This document shows positions 17,012 through 25,797 of a stretch of 64,000 bases of DNA, piece after piece (the stretch's first letter is position 1; every line of letters begins with the position of its first letter). Under the pieces are notes generated by a model, which was not told the DNA's origin, ran no database searches, and saw only the letters and a program-made list of their open reading frames with translations. The position numbers were made by a program, and so were the translations under genes. The DNA is from Ignavibacteria bacterium (GTDB taxonomy: Bacteria; Bacteroidota; Ignavibacteria; Kapaibacteriales; UBA961). The stretch covers positions 310,001 through 374,000 of the forward strand of contig JADJXV010000003.1 of the NCBI GenBank assembly GCA_016720145.1, in the 5' to 3' direction.

Positions 17012-18604
17012 TTAATCAACAATCAAGATTTTCTCAGAGAATAGAATAGAATATCCTTGTACTACCCGGATAAAGTACAATCCTGCCGGCAATGTATCTC
17101 TTTGTAACGTAAAGGATTGGCCATTTACTCCGTTCACCTGACGTACTTTTTTGCCAATGCTGTTGTGAATTTCAATCGTTGCGTTTTGGAGTATGTTGGC
17201 AGTTCGAATTGTCGTCAAAATGTGAAAAGGATTAGGCGTGACTGAATTGTCTGATTCAATTCTATCGAATTCAACCCTCACCGGTGAAACCGAAGGATTA
17301 TTATACCTTGCCACCGAAACTCGCTTTTGCATTCCATCATGGCTTCCACCCGCAACGACAATTTTACCATCACTTTGCATTGCAACGGCGTGACCTTCAT
17401 CATCAGCGCTTCCAAAGTCTGTCGTCACTATGCCATCGGTACCAAAGGTAGAATCGATTAGACCATTTACATGATATCGGACGACTGCATAATTGAGCGC
17501 TGCTCCATCATTTCGCAAACCGCAAACGACAATTTTATCATCCTTTTGCAAGGCAATATCGATCGCTTGTCCATAGTCTGCAGCTATTCCAAAATCAGTA
17601 ATCGCTATTCCATTTACTCCAAAAAATGGATCTAAACTGCCGTCTGTGTTATACCTGGCAACGATACAATCATTGAATGTGCTATTGCTACTGCCGGTAA
17701 TGAGTATCTTCCCGTCGTTTTGGATGAGACCGGAAAAACCATATTCATTAAAACTACCGTTAATCGCTGTCGTGACCTTGCCATCACTATCAAAAGTAAG
17801 ATCCAAGCTCCCGTCGCTCATGTACCTCGCCATCGCAAAATCCATATTATTTGCCCGTAAACTGCTTCCGGTTACGACGATTTTACCATCCGACTGAAGC
17901 ATGACTTTTGTTGCTATATCATTTGAATTCCCGATAGGAGTCGTCACTATTCCATCGGTGTCAAAAGTGTTGTCTAACGTACCATTTGAATTGTATCTGA
18001 CGACAGTAAAATCTAAATTTTGTACCATATCCGAAAAACCCGCCACGAGAATTTTTCCGTTATTCTGCACAGCCACCGAACTCGCATTATCCGCTACGGC
18101 ACTGATTGATGTAATGACCTTACCTGTTGTGTTAAAAGTAAGATCCAAGCTCCCATTGGAATTGTATCGCACAATGGCAATACTCTCCTTTAATCCATCA
18201 GAGCTCGCTCCCGCAACTACGATCTTACCATCATTTTGCAGGACTATCGCGCTTGCTCTATCATCAAACCCTCCAACAGGAGTAATCACTATCCCGTTGT
18301 TTCCAAAGGAATTATCAAGGCTGCCGTCGTTGTTGTACTGCGCGATCATGAAATCACTATCCATGCCATTAAATGTCTGTCCCGCCACTATAATTTTGCG
18401 GAGATTTAGATGTAATGGATTGAGGGGATCTTCTCGAATCACCATCGAAGTGCCTGAACAATCTAATAGTCCGGTAGTTGTAGAAACTCTACCATCGACG
18501 TCAAACGTGGGGTCTAAAGTACCGTCTTGAGCGGTAATAATTACCGGCATTAAGAGGCAAATAATGAGTGTGCAAGCAGCAAAAAATGTGGATAAAGCAT
18601 TCAT
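17012..18604 (-). CDS. delta-60 repeat protein with T9SS sorting domain
   Basis: 530 residues from ATG 18604, which places a signal peptide at the N-terminus (MNALSTFFAACTLIICLLMP, cleaved near ITAQ); the frame is open a little further upstream. Seven delta-60 units of 55-60 residues follow, each with a DGSLDxTFxxDGxVxT signature and an LQxDGKIVVAGxS partner. They start for example at DGTLDPTFDVDG, NGSLDLTFNTTG and NGLIDSTFGTDG. The last 75 residues (VTPNPFHILTTIRTANIL ... LPAGLYFIRVVQG ... EKILIVD) form a type A T9SS C-terminal domain, so it is predicted to be exported and attached to the cell surface. Likely a surface propeller; ligand unknown. Confidence 0.85.
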   Translation of the reverse strand: MNALSTFFAACTLIICLLMPVIITAQDGTLDPTFDVDGRVSTTTGLLDCSGTSMVIREDPLNPLHLNLRKIIVAGQTFNGMDSDFMIAQYNNDGSLDNSFGNNGIVITPVGGFDDRASAIVLQNDGKIVVAGASSDGLKESIAIVRYNSNGSLDLTFNTTGKVITSISAVADNASSVAVQNNGKILVAGFSDMVQNLDFTVVRYNSNGTLDNTFDTDGIVTTPIGNSNDIATKVMLQSDGKIVVTGSSLRANNMDFAMARYMSDGSLDLTFDSDGKVTTAINGSFNEYGFSGLIQNDGKILITGSSNSTFNDCIVARYNTDGSLDPFFGVNGIAITDFGIAADYGQAIDIALQKDDKIVVCGLRNDGAALNYAVVRYHVNGLIDSTFGTDGIVTTDFGSADDEGHAVAMQSDGKIVVAGGSHDGMQKRVSVARYNNPSVSPVRVEFDRIESDNSVTPNPFHILTTIRTANILQNATIEIHNSIGKKVRQVNGVNGQSFTLQRDTLPAGLYFIRVVQGYSILFSEKILIVD

Positions 18605-18873
18605 AGTACTGTTGTCAGAGTTTATAGTGCTGACTCCGCACTTCAAAGTATTTGAATAAATAATTAAGTCTTTTGAATGGAGGTCACCGAATCTAAAGTT
18701 AACAACGTTAATTCTCTAAAATTGAACTACTTGAAATTGTTAAAGCTAATAACAGGTAAACAAGTGCAATTCCATCATAAATAATCGGATACGTACCATA
18801 ACATGTATTCCTAAATTCACTACAATTCACGTACTATCGCTTAGAATTTACCATCGAATCTTGCTCTTATTTT

Positions 18874-20298
18874 CTATTTTTCAATTATCAATTTCCCGGA
18901 TTTCTTCACTCCGTAAATATTGAATAAATGATACGAGTAGAGTCCGTTTGGAAGGGTCATAACAATCGTTTCTCGCTCGCTGTACAGCATTTGTTGGTGA
19001 GTGATTTGCCCGAGAATATTGAGGATAGTCAGCGTAGAATTTGTTCCAAGAACTTCACCATTATTGATTGTGAATGTCCCATTATTCGGATTCGGCATAA
19101 TAAATGAATTTTGCGTCGCGATTGGCTCTTCTACCTCAGTAACCGAAGTATCAAAAGTAATAATTTTCACTCCAGTCCAATTCGAAACAAACGGTACAAG
19201 TGCGCATATATACGAGAGATACAGTTGATTTTTGTGAAGACCTATTCCCCAGGTTCCGAGACCGTTCGATTCGCCTCCATAAATTGTGCATGAGTCAGGT
19301 AGTTTGGGATTCGTCACATCAACGACTACCATATCACTTTTACCGGTGGAAAGAAAAACTCGCTTCATTGAAGGAATGTAGTGCATTTCATTGGCGTGCA
19401 CCGGGCTGGTGAACCAATTATTACTCGGCGCGTTGTAGGGATTCCACCATCCGACAAGTGATATCGCTGTCGTGTCCTTTATACTAAGCACTTCCATTCC
19501 GGCATAATCGACAGCGACGTAGGCAAGTGTATCGTCAAGTATTATATTATTATATGCCTTTGGGTGATTAAGTGGCTTATACATGATCGGATTACACCAC
19601 CGTCCTGTCTCGACGGGAGCTTGTTTGTTGGTACAATTGATAATGCGTACACCACCTGCATCATAACATAAATACACGATACTATTTTTGACTTCCATGC
19701 CGCGTGCATTGTAGAGATTTGGGTTAGGATTGGGAACACGTGGGAATTGAATCGACGGAATAACCTGCGATACAAATTTTATATCTTGTTTGTCGGTCAC
19801 ATCAAGTACTACAAGTCCACTTTGCATTGCGCCGAGATATGCGATAGTGCCTTCTGTTTTTACAATTCCTCCACCGCTGGACGAACCCGGCACAATAAAG
19901 TAGTCCATTACAACAGGTTGCGCCGGAGTGGTCACATCGATAATAGCCATTCCACCTTGCTGAGGATTCGTGAAAGAATTACCAAGCGCGAGATAGAGAA
20001 AATTACCGTTTTGAGTGAGATGCATCACATCCAAATTCCCCAATGCAGATGTAGGTACGGTTGCAAGAAGTGTTGGCGCAGTAAGTGCAGTAATCTCATA
20101 CACTTTCAAACCTGCTTCTTTATTTGCGACATAGAGATACGGACGGTCGCCAGCGTCATGCATCATAGTCATTGTCATAGTAGCACACGTGGAAGCAATA
20201 TCAGATTTCCATTGGAAATTCATCGGGCAGGCATTTTGAGCAGAGAGTTTGTGAAGGAAGCAGAGGAGCAATAACGCAGCAAGTACTATATTTTTCAT
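18874..20298 (-). CDS. LVIVD-repeat (choice-of-anchor B type) surface protein with T9SS domain
   Basis: 474 residues from ATG 20298, which opens a good signal peptide (MKNIVLAALLLLCFLHKLSA). The body is a propeller of LVIVD-type repeats: GGMAIIDVTTPAQPVVMDYF, SGLVVLDVTDKQDIKFVSQ, GGVRIINCTNKQAPVETG, AGMEVLSIKDTTAISLVGWW and SDMVVVDVTNPKLPDSC. The C-terminal 75 residues (MPNPNNGTFTINNGEVLG ... LPNGLYSYHLFN ... GKLIIEK) are a T9SS sorting domain. It is predicted to be an exported surface protein; such repeats are common in secreted proteins of this phylum and no enzyme motif is seen. The gap to the previous T9SS gene (18647-18873) is plain AT-rich DNA. Confidence 0.8.
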   Translation of the reverse strand: MKNIVLAALLLLCFLHKLSAQNACPMNFQWKSDIASTCATMTMTMMHDAGDRPYLYVANKEAGLKVYEITALTAPTLLATVPTSALGNLDVMHLTQNGNFLYLALGNSFTNPQQGGMAIIDVTTPAQPVVMDYFIVPGSSSGGGIVKTEGTIAYLGAMQSGLVVLDVTDKQDIKFVSQVIPSIQFPRVPNPNPNLYNARGMEVKNSIVYLCYDAGGVRIINCTNKQAPVETGRWCNPIMYKPLNHPKAYNNIILDDTLAYVAVDYAGMEVLSIKDTTAISLVGWWNPYNAPSNNWFTSPVHANEMHYIPSMKRVFLSTGKSDMVVVDVTNPKLPDSCTIYGGESNGLGTWGIGLHKNQLYLSYICALVPFVSNWTGVKIITFDTSVTEVEEPIATQNSFIMPNPNNGTFTINNGEVLGTNSTLTILNILGQITHQQMLYSERETIVMTLPNGLYSYHLFNIYGVKKSGKLIIEK

Positions 20299-20345
20299 AC
20301 ATACACCTTGATTATTTGAGAATAAATTGTAAGTTATATTCCAGT

Positions 20346-20529
20346 CCGGGCAGTTGCTACAACTGCCCGTCATACTTACCGATGAAACGACCTGCTTATC
20401 TATACTTTATACACCCATCGCCAAGTCAAGAAGATTAATCTAACTGTATACTTTGTATGCTCTGCTCCTGTTTCACCTTCCCGACGTTTCATTGGTATAA
20501 GTTTACGGTCGGTTGTAGCAACCGACCGG
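20346..20529. repeat. two palindromes upstream of the LVIVD gene
   Basis: GGGCAGTTG/CAACTGCCC around CTA (20348-20368) and GGTCGGTTG/CAACCGACC around TAG (about 20507-20527). They have the same centre and differ only in the outer arms. They look like two members of one mobile palindrome family, or a paired unit. Confidence 0.6.
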
Positions 20530-20569
20530 ACTGGAGTTTCGTATCGCATCGTAACGACAGATGTATCGC

Positions 20570-21109
20570 TTAATACTTCAATTCCACATTAAGCTGTCGT
20601 CCTTCGAGCATCGCTTTATTGTCCATACCAATTCCAACTGCTATACCGATTGCCATACCGATGGGCATACCCACCCCAAGGAAACCCATATTACCAATAC
20701 TAACGCCGAAAGCAACACCGATAGGAATGCCAAAGGCAGACATACCAAGCACTAACCACATATTCCGATAATGATTTTTAATAACTAGTTTGAGTTCTTT
20801 TTCGAGAATTTTGAGCACATTCAATTGCAATTTCCTGAATTTCTTTCGATGTTCTTTACTTGTACCGGAGAAGGAATTGGCGGTGTGTATTTCAGCATTA
20901 ATCGATTGAACAACGGCATTAGGTACATCCTTCGTGCGGAGAGCGGCAAGAAGCTCCTCGAAGCTGCCGATCATTTCGTTTAGTTTTTGATCCATGCTAT
21001 CATTTGTATGGATGTTGAGTTGTGTGTATTCCATGGGGGGATGATTGGATTGTAATTGATTGGATATGTTATTAATTAAGATTGCTAAGATAATTTGAAA
21101 GTTTGACAT
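20570..21109 (-). CDS. small protein with glycine-rich membrane hairpin
   Basis: 179 residues, or 154 if it starts at MEYTQL. The N-terminal two thirds is helical and charged (MDQKLNEMIGSFEELLAALR, EHRKKFRKLQLNVLKILEKE). Near residues 118-165 is a glycine-rich hydrophobic stretch with GxxxG-like spacing (AFGIPIGVAFGVSIG, LGVGMPIGMAIGIAVGIG), probably two packed membrane helices like those of glycine-zipper proteins. The short C-terminus (DNKAMLEGRQLNVELKY) is polar. Likely an inner-membrane protein of unknown role. Confidence 0.5.
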   Translation of the reverse strand: MSNFQIILAILINNISNQLQSNHPPMEYTQLNIHTNDSMDQKLNEMIGSFEELLAALRTKDVPNAVVQSINAEIHTANSFSGTSKEHRKKFRKLQLNVLKILEKELKLVIKNHYRNMWLVLGMSAFGIPIGVAFGVSIGNMGFLGVGMPIGMAIGIAVGIGMDNKAMLEGRQLNVELKY

Positions 21110-21136
21110 TTTATGCTTGGTAATTCAATTTGAGAT

Positions 21137-21164
21137 GTAGGGGCAGAAAATTTTCTGCTCCTAC
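21137..21164. repeat. dispersed palindrome, GGGGCAGAA/TTCTGCCCC family
   Basis: GTAGGGGCAGAAAA and TTTTCTGCTCCTAC form a 14-bp dyad with one mismatch upstream of the glycine-zipper gene. Confidence 0.85.
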
Positions 21165-21274
21165 AGTCTATATAATTATCATCTAAAAACATACATCATG
21201 TATGATATGCGCATTCGTTTCTGAGATATTTGTTGAATGTTGTTATAAATTGCCGATTGGACGAGGAATTTAGC

Positions 21275-21745
21275 CTATTTTTTAATATAGATTAGTTTCA
21301 ACGGTTTTTTATTTATATCAACTAAGATTTCGTCTAGAAAATTAGGGTCATACCAATCATCCCATGGCAAGAAGCCATAAAATGAATTCACAAAATCTTC
21401 TATAATTGCAGCATCAAACGTAGTAGCCCCAATCCATCCATTATCTCGCTTATCTTCATAAGGGAACATCTTAACTGGAACTACCTGTTCTTTATTACCA
21501 ATAATTTTCCAAATATTATAATCTAACTGTTCCCTAGTAGATGTCACCAAAGAAATTAAATTTTCCATTTTACAATATAGCTCGAGATTTAGATTTTGAA
21601 TATCTATAATTTTTTCATCGTAAAGAGCAATACGAACTATATTTACAGTCATTAAATCTAATATTTGTCCCAAAGAGAAAGAACCATCTTCTAAGGGTAT
21701 GGCAAATACATCTCCATCATTCCATTTAATTTTTCGTTTAGGCAT
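21275..21745 (-). CDS. Imm26-like protein (possible immunity protein)
   Basis: 156 residues, no signal peptide, acidic. The N-terminus KIKWNDGDVFAIPLEDGSFSLGQIL resembles the Imm26 immunity-protein family (GDVFxIPLxDGxxxxGQ followed by a beta-barrel). The rest (VNIVRIALYDEKIIDI ... YEDKRDNGWIGATTFDAAI) fits a small all-beta fold with a helical tail. Imm26 proteins protect against contact-dependent or polymorphic toxins, but no toxin gene lies next to it here, so it may be an orphan immunity gene or simply a related housekeeping protein. Family match is by eye. GC content is lower than in the flanking arg genes. Confidence 0.45.
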   Translation of the reverse strand: MPKRKIKWNDGDVFAIPLEDGSFSLGQILDLMTVNIVRIALYDEKIIDIQNLNLELYCKMENLISLVTSTREQLDYNIWKIIGNKEQVVPVKMFPYEDKRDNGWIGATTFDAAIIEDFVNSFYGFLPWDDWYDPNFLDEILVDINKKPLKLIYIKK

Positions 21746-21906
21746 TGCTTTATGTATTTAGCACAAATATATTAATGTTATACAATCTGATAATTAAATA
21801 TTACCGTCCTTGCAGTTTCGTGCATCGTATCCCACCGGCTGAAGCCGATGGCTAGTCAAGAAGAGCTGATTTCATTGGAATGAAATTGCGCAAATTGCAT
21901 TTGGCT

Positions 21907-21934
21907 GTACGGGCAGAAAATATTCTGCACCTAC
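21907..21934. repeat. dispersed palindrome, GGGGCAGAA/TTCTGCCCC family (degenerate)
   Basis: GTACGGGCAGAAAA and TATTCTGCACCTAC; two arm mismatches. A second small hairpin (ACCGGCTGAAGCCGATGGCT) lies nearby at 21833-21853. Confidence 0.7.
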
Positions 21935-22029
21935 AAGTCGTGGTGAATTAATCTTTATCATTTCCATCCACCCCCACTCCAACTCACCCAAATTACACCA
22001 AACTTGCTACATACCCAAACGCTTTTTAT

Positions 22030-22115
22030 CGTTATAATGTGGCTTGCGATTCCTCCGAAAAGGTGTGGACGGTAACGGGTGTCCGCAGGCGGTGGATTGG
22101 AACTTGAAGAAGAGA
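22030..22115 (+). other. GC-rich, structure-prone island of unknown kind
   Basis: TATAAT at about 22034 precedes a stretch much richer in G and C than its surroundings, with possible hairpins (GTGGAC/GTCCGC around GGTAACGGGT, and CCGCAGGCGG). No open frame explains it. It could be a small RNA or a remnant of a transferred gene; I recognise no RNA family. Confidence 0.25.
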
Positions 22116-22205
22116 ACAAATACTTCTATAATTATTTTGATATCATTGGCTTAGCATTTAAATTGATGTGCGTATAGTATTTCATTTTGATAACACATCA
22201 ATTTA

Positions 22206-22239
22206 TTGACTTCACAGCATTCATTTTTTCGTATTTTTG
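22206..22239 (+). promoter_or_regulatory. candidate Bacteroidota-type promoter of the arg cluster
   Basis: TTG (22206-22208), a 23-base spacer, then TATTTTTG (22232-22239) fits the TTG-N17-23-TAnnTTTG form described for this phylum. Transcription would start near 22246, giving a leader of about 315 bases before the first arg-cluster gene. Confidence 0.45.
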
Positions 22240-22308
22240 CGCCCTCAAAAATTGTGTGTATCCTTTGCAAGCCCTTTGGCTTGGACATTTTTCCTCGACT
22301 ACGAAAAA

Positions 22309-22440
22309 ATGAAAAAAAACGACTCTTTCTACGGCTCTTTGACCGTGAATTTCCGATCCACATCGGACTCGGCGTTTTTGTCTATTCCTTCCGGAATAGT
22401 TTTTGTTTCCCCACGCACTCGCTACGCCATCAGGCGCTAA
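22309..22440 (+). CDS. possible arginine-rich leader peptide
   Basis: A 43-codon frame starts MKKNDSFYGSL and ends SPRTRYAIRR; four of its last eight residues are Arg. It sits inside the predicted leader of the arginine cluster. In Gram-negative biosynthetic operons such leader peptides couple translation to attenuation, but I see no convincing pair of competing hairpins or terminator after it, so this is a hypothesis only. The upstream codons from 22237 are also open. Confidence 0.2.
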   Translation: MKKNDSFYGSLTVNFRSTSDSAFLSIPSGIVFVSPRTRYAIRR

Positions 22441-22562
22441 TGCGTACACACTTTACGCACCCCACTCCCTGATTCTGTTGTATTACTATCCTTTTGGAAT
22501 TCCATACGCTTGCCTCTTTGGGGCTTGTGCGGGGCTATTCTACAATTATACTTGTATAAACT

Positions 22563-23168
22563 ATGAAAAACAATCTCTCTTTTATCGTTGAATTAGCCAC
22601 TGACGCGCACCTCCACTTTGCTCTCGCGATCTGTGCCGAAATGGAAGAATCCGCCAAAGCCCGAGGCACGGGTATCGCCAAGCGTTCGCCGGAGTATGTG
22701 CAACAGAAGATACACGAAGGCAAAGCCGTTATCGCACTCACCAATCGTGGCGAATGGGCGGGGTTTTGTTATATCGAGACGTGGAGTCATGGCGAGTATG
22801 TCGCCAATTCCGGACTTATCGTGGCCCCGCAATTCCGTAAGCATGGTCTCGCTACACGTATTAAAAATAAGATATTTGAACTCTCTCGTAAAAAATATCC
22901 CGAGGCGAAAATCTTCGGACTCACGACAGGTCTCGCGGTGATGAAAATCAATTCCGACCTCGGCTATGAACCCGTCACCTACTCCGAACTCACCAACGAC
23001 GAGGCCTTCTGGAAGGGTTGCGAAAACTGCGTGAACTTCGAAATTCTCCAAGCAAAAAAACGGCAGAATTGTCTTTGCACAGCCATGCTGTACGACCCGC
23101 TCGAAAAGCTGAATGATGCGAAAAATCAAATGCCGGAGTTTGAACTTACGGTGTTGCAGACGGTGTAA
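22563..23168 (+). CDS. GNAT N-acyltransferase, probable first arginine-pathway enzyme
   Basis: 201 residues with a GNAT fold: VIALTNRGEWAGFCYIETW (beta strands) and the acyl-CoA loop SGLIVAPQFRKHGLATRIKNKIFELS (V.P..R..GLA form of R/Q-x-x-G-x-A). In Bacteroidota a gene of this kind precedes argG and is thought to acylate glutamate in place of a classical ArgA or ArgJ; neither of those is seen here. Because the ArgF' of this cluster looks succinyl-specific (see 30583), the acyl donor may be succinyl-CoA. It lies 34 bases before argG and opens the cluster. Acyl donor and substrate are inference. Confidence 0.65.
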   Translation: MKNNLSFIVELATDAHLHFALAICAEMEESAKARGTGIAKRSPEYVQQKIHEGKAVIALTNRGEWAGFCYIETWSHGEYVANSGLIVAPQFRKHGLATRIKNKIFELSRKKYPEAKIFGLTTGLAVMKINSDLGYEPVTYSELTNDEAFWKGCENCVNFEILQAKKRQNCLCTAMLYDPLEKLNDAKNQMPEFELTVLQTV

Positions 23169-23202
23169 ACAACAAACAAAAAACTAACGAAACAATATCC
23201 CA

Positions 23203-24408
23203 ATGAAAAACAAAGTACTCGTTGCCTTTAGCGGTGGATTGGACACCAGCTATTGCGTGGTGTATTTATCCAAGATTATGAACATGGAAGTTCATGCTGT
23301 GACGGTGAATACAGGTGGATTTTCCGCAGATGAAATCGCTGCAATCGAGCGTCATGCGCTTGCGCTTGGTGCGGCGACGTTTACCCATATCGACGAGACC
23401 GAACACTACTATTCCTCAGTCGTCAAATACCTGATCTTTGGGAATGTACTCAAGAATAATACCTACCCCCTTTCGGTCAGCGCTGAACGTATCGCGCAGG
23501 CAGCAGCCATTGCTACGCATGCTAAACGCTTGGGAATTAACACCATAGCGCATGGCAGCACGGGAGCTGGGAATGATCAGGTGAGATTTGATATGATTTT
23601 CAATATCATCCATCCTACGGCGACCATTCTCACGCCTATCCGCGACCAAAAGCTGTCGCGTGCGGTGGAAATTGACTTTCTTACCTCCCACGGCGTGCAG
23701 ATGAACTTCGAAAAAGCGGCGTATTCGATTAATAAAGGACTGTGGGGTACATCCGTTGGCGGCAAGGAAACACTGACATCGAATCTGTCTTTGCCGGAGT
23801 CTGCCTGGCCGACGCAGATGACTAAAACGGAGGAAGAAATGGTGGAATTGACCTTCGAACGTGGCGAACTCACCGCAATTAATGGCGAGCAATTCGGGCA
23901 TCCGGCTCTTGCTATTCAACATTTACAGGAAATGGCGCAACCCTTTGGTATCGGGCGGGATATCCATGTCGGCGATACAATTATCGGTATCAAAGGTCGC
24001 GTTGGCTTCGAAGCAGCAGCGCCGATGATTATCATCAAAGCGCATCATTTACTCGAAAAACATATTCTCACGAAGTCGCAATTGTACTGGAAAGATCAAC
24101 TCAGTATGTGGTATGGAAATGCCCTCCACGAAGGACAATTCCTCGACCCCACGATGCGCAATATCGAGCGTTTCCTCGATGATACGCAACTCTACGTAAC
24201 CGGCACGGTGAACGTCCGCCTCCTCCCCTACCGATTCGAACTCATCGGCATCGAATCGCCACACGACTTAATGAATTCCAAATTCGGCAGTTATGGCGAG
24301 ATGAATAATGGTTGGACCGGCGACGATGTGAAGGGTTTTACGAAAATTTTTGGCAATCAGGTGGCGATGTATCATCTTGTGCATGGGGAAGAGAGTCGTA
24401 AGTCGTAA
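23203..24408 (+). CDS. argG: argininosuccinate synthase
   Basis: 401 residues, the usual length. It joins citrulline and aspartate using ATP to make argininosuccinate, the seventh step of arginine synthesis. The PP-loop AFSGGLDTSYCVVYL lies at the N-terminus; GSTGAGNDQVRFD and the C-terminal domain (YWKDQLSMWYGNALHEGQF) are typical. The last codons (ESRKS, stop) lie inside the first units of a 7-base tandem repeat that runs on to 24620, so the present C-terminus has been shaped by the repeat. It follows the GNAT gene by 34 bases; argC comes 1.4 kb later after a repeat region and a lipoprotein gene. Confidence 0.95.
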   Translation: MKNKVLVAFSGGLDTSYCVVYLSKIMNMEVHAVTVNTGGFSADEIAAIERHALALGAATFTHIDETEHYYSSVVKYLIFGNVLKNNTYPLSVSAERIAQAAAIATHAKRLGINTIAHGSTGAGNDQVRFDMIFNIIHPTATILTPIRDQKLSRAVEIDFLTSHGVQMNFEKAAYSINKGLWGTSVGGKETLTSNLSLPESAWPTQMTKTEEEMVELTFERGELTAINGEQFGHPALAIQHLQEMAQPFGIGRDIHVGDTIIGIKGRVGFEAAAPMIIIKAHHLLEKHILTKSQLYWKDQLSMWYGNALHEGQFLDPTMRNIERFLDDTQLYVTGTVNVRLLPYRFELIGIESPHDLMNSKFGSYGEMNNGWTGDDVKGFTKIFGNQVAMYHLVHGEESRKS

Positions 24409-24620
24409 GTCGAAAGTCGTAGGTCGTAGGTCGAAAGTTGAAAGTCGAAAGTCGTAAGTCGTAGGTCGAAAGTCATAAGTCGAAAGTCGTAGGTCGAAAG
24501 TCGAAAGTCGTAGGTCGTAGGTCGAAAGTCGAAAGTCGTAGGTCGAAAGTCGTAGGTCGTAGGTCGAAAGTCGTAGGTCGTAGGTCGAAAGTTGTAGGTC
24601 GAATGTCTTAGGTCGAAAGT
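24395..24620. repeat. heptanucleotide tandem repeat (about 32 units)
   Basis: Units of seven bases, GTCGTAA, GTCGTAG and GTCGAAA with rare variants (GTTGAAA, GTCATAA, GTCTTAG), run without a break from inside the 3' end of argG. The 7-base period makes every frame open on the - strand, which gives spurious long frames there. Confidence 0.95.
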
Positions 24621-24628
24621 ACTTACTT

Positions 24629-25000
24629 GTATGTCGGTCACGCTGAGTTCCTAACAGTTGTACGAACACCCGTAACAGTATGCAATGACATTGCGTTAAA
24701 GAACATACCGTCAGAAGAACCTCACCCTGCCCTCTCCAAAGGAGAGGGTAAGAGTAAGATAATCAATTACTTACCGACCAAACTCCCCTCTCGGGAGGGG
24801 ATAAAGGGGTGGGTTAAGCGTCTGTATATGGTACTAGAGTATCAAAATTTAGAATGTGTCATTAACAGCTTGTCGAAGTGTTCAACTACTTACCAATTAT
24901 AAGTAATAAGTAGTAAGTAGTAAGTAATAAGCGATTACTTATATGTCGGTCACACTGAGCTTGTCGAAGTGTTCAACTACATATCAATTAAACAACCGGT
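24629..25000. repeat. mosaic of short dispersed repeats after argG
   Basis: Contains CTTGTCGAAGTGTTCAACTAC twice (about 24869 and 24959), ATGTCGGTCACRCTGAG twice (24630, 24942), hairpins CCCTCTCCAAAGGAGAGGG (about 24731-24749) and CCCCTCTCGGGAGGGG (about 24785-24800), and a second 7-base repeat, TAAGTAG/TAAGTAA (24899-24932). No credible gene. Confidence 0.7.
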
Positions 25001-25032
25001 CATCGAATCATAACATCGCAAATTGAAACACT

Positions 25033-25488
25033 ATGATGATAAAACAAGCTGTTTTCCTAACAATTATTCTTGTAATTCTTTGTGTAGGTTGTACTTCTAT
25101 ACAAAAGATTAATGAAGCTTCTGAAAAAAAACTGTATAAAGTAATAGCTATATCTGATAATTATTTTAGGAATAAGTTTTTAATCTTTTGCTCTAATAAT
25201 AATACGGACTATTTGATTCTTTCAAAAGCTATCTGTTCAGATAGTAATACGTTAGCAAAAAAAATTAATATTGATGATACGATAGATATAGCAATTACTC
25301 CAATAGCAAAACCTTCAAAACAAGATTTTATAGACAGTGGGTTTAAAACTCAAAGGCCAACTTCGTTATTCTTACTATTCAAAGATTCTACTTTAAATGA
25401 ATCGATTGCAATTGCTACAAAGGACAGTATTCTGGGGAATTACCACTATTCTCCTGATATATGTGGTAAGTATTTAATTCATAGATAA
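25033..25488 (+). CDS. low-GC lipoprotein inserted in the arg cluster
   Basis: 151 residues with a clear lipobox (LVILCVGC, Cys at about residue 20). The mature part is rich in Asn, Ser, Lys and Ile (NDDIDIAITPIAKPSKQ, FLLFKDSTLNESIAIATKD), with no recognised domain. It is markedly AT-rich compared with argG and argC on either side. That, and the repeats around it, suggest it was inserted between them. Predicted to be membrane-anchored in the envelope; function unknown. Confidence 0.55.
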   Translation: MMIKQAVFLTIILVILCVGCTSIQKINEASEKKLYKVIAISDNYFRNKFLIFCSNNNTDYLILSKAICSDSNTLAKKINIDDTIDIAITPIAKPSKQDFIDSGFKTQRPTSLFLLFKDSTLNESIAIATKDSILGNYHYSPDICGKYLIHR

Positions 25489-25627
25489 ATTCCTTTTGAT
25501 GCAGTTTCAAATGCTGATAAATAACTGCGCTTCTTTCTATTATCTGGAGAGAAATAGAAAACAATAATGATCAATTGTGTACAATAGTAAATTGAGGTAA
25601 TATAACAGGGTTCGCTGCCCGGGCTAA

Positions 25628-25714
25628 ATTTATTTCAGCATCTCCGCATGCATCCGGTAAAGCATAACGGTACAGCAACGAAAAGCCTGAAACAAGTTCA
25701 GGATGACAGCATAG
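25628..25714. repeat. dispersed repeat with CTGAAACAAGTTCAG core, copy 1
   Basis: TTTCAGCATCTCCGCATGC followed about 45 bases later by CCTGAAACAAGTTCAGGATG. The same two blocks appear in reverse complement at 62805-62903. It lies just upstream of argC. Confidence 0.7.
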
Positions 25715-25797
25715 AAATTTTCAATAGCAAATAGATTCTGCACATTCATATACATAATCAACGAATTACATTCCATTCAACAATTCAGAATCAATCC

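Noticed and set aside
22593..23129. 178-residue antisense frame over the GNAT gene
   Set aside because: It mirrors the codon structure of the GNAT gene; the + frame has the acyl-CoA motif and operon context.
24268..24669. Long - strand frames rich in YDLRLST
   Set aside because: They are translations of the 7-base repeat after argG, open in all frames by its composition.
24627..24902. 91-residue + strand frame
   Set aside because: It crosses several dispersed repeats and hairpins and lacks protein-like composition.
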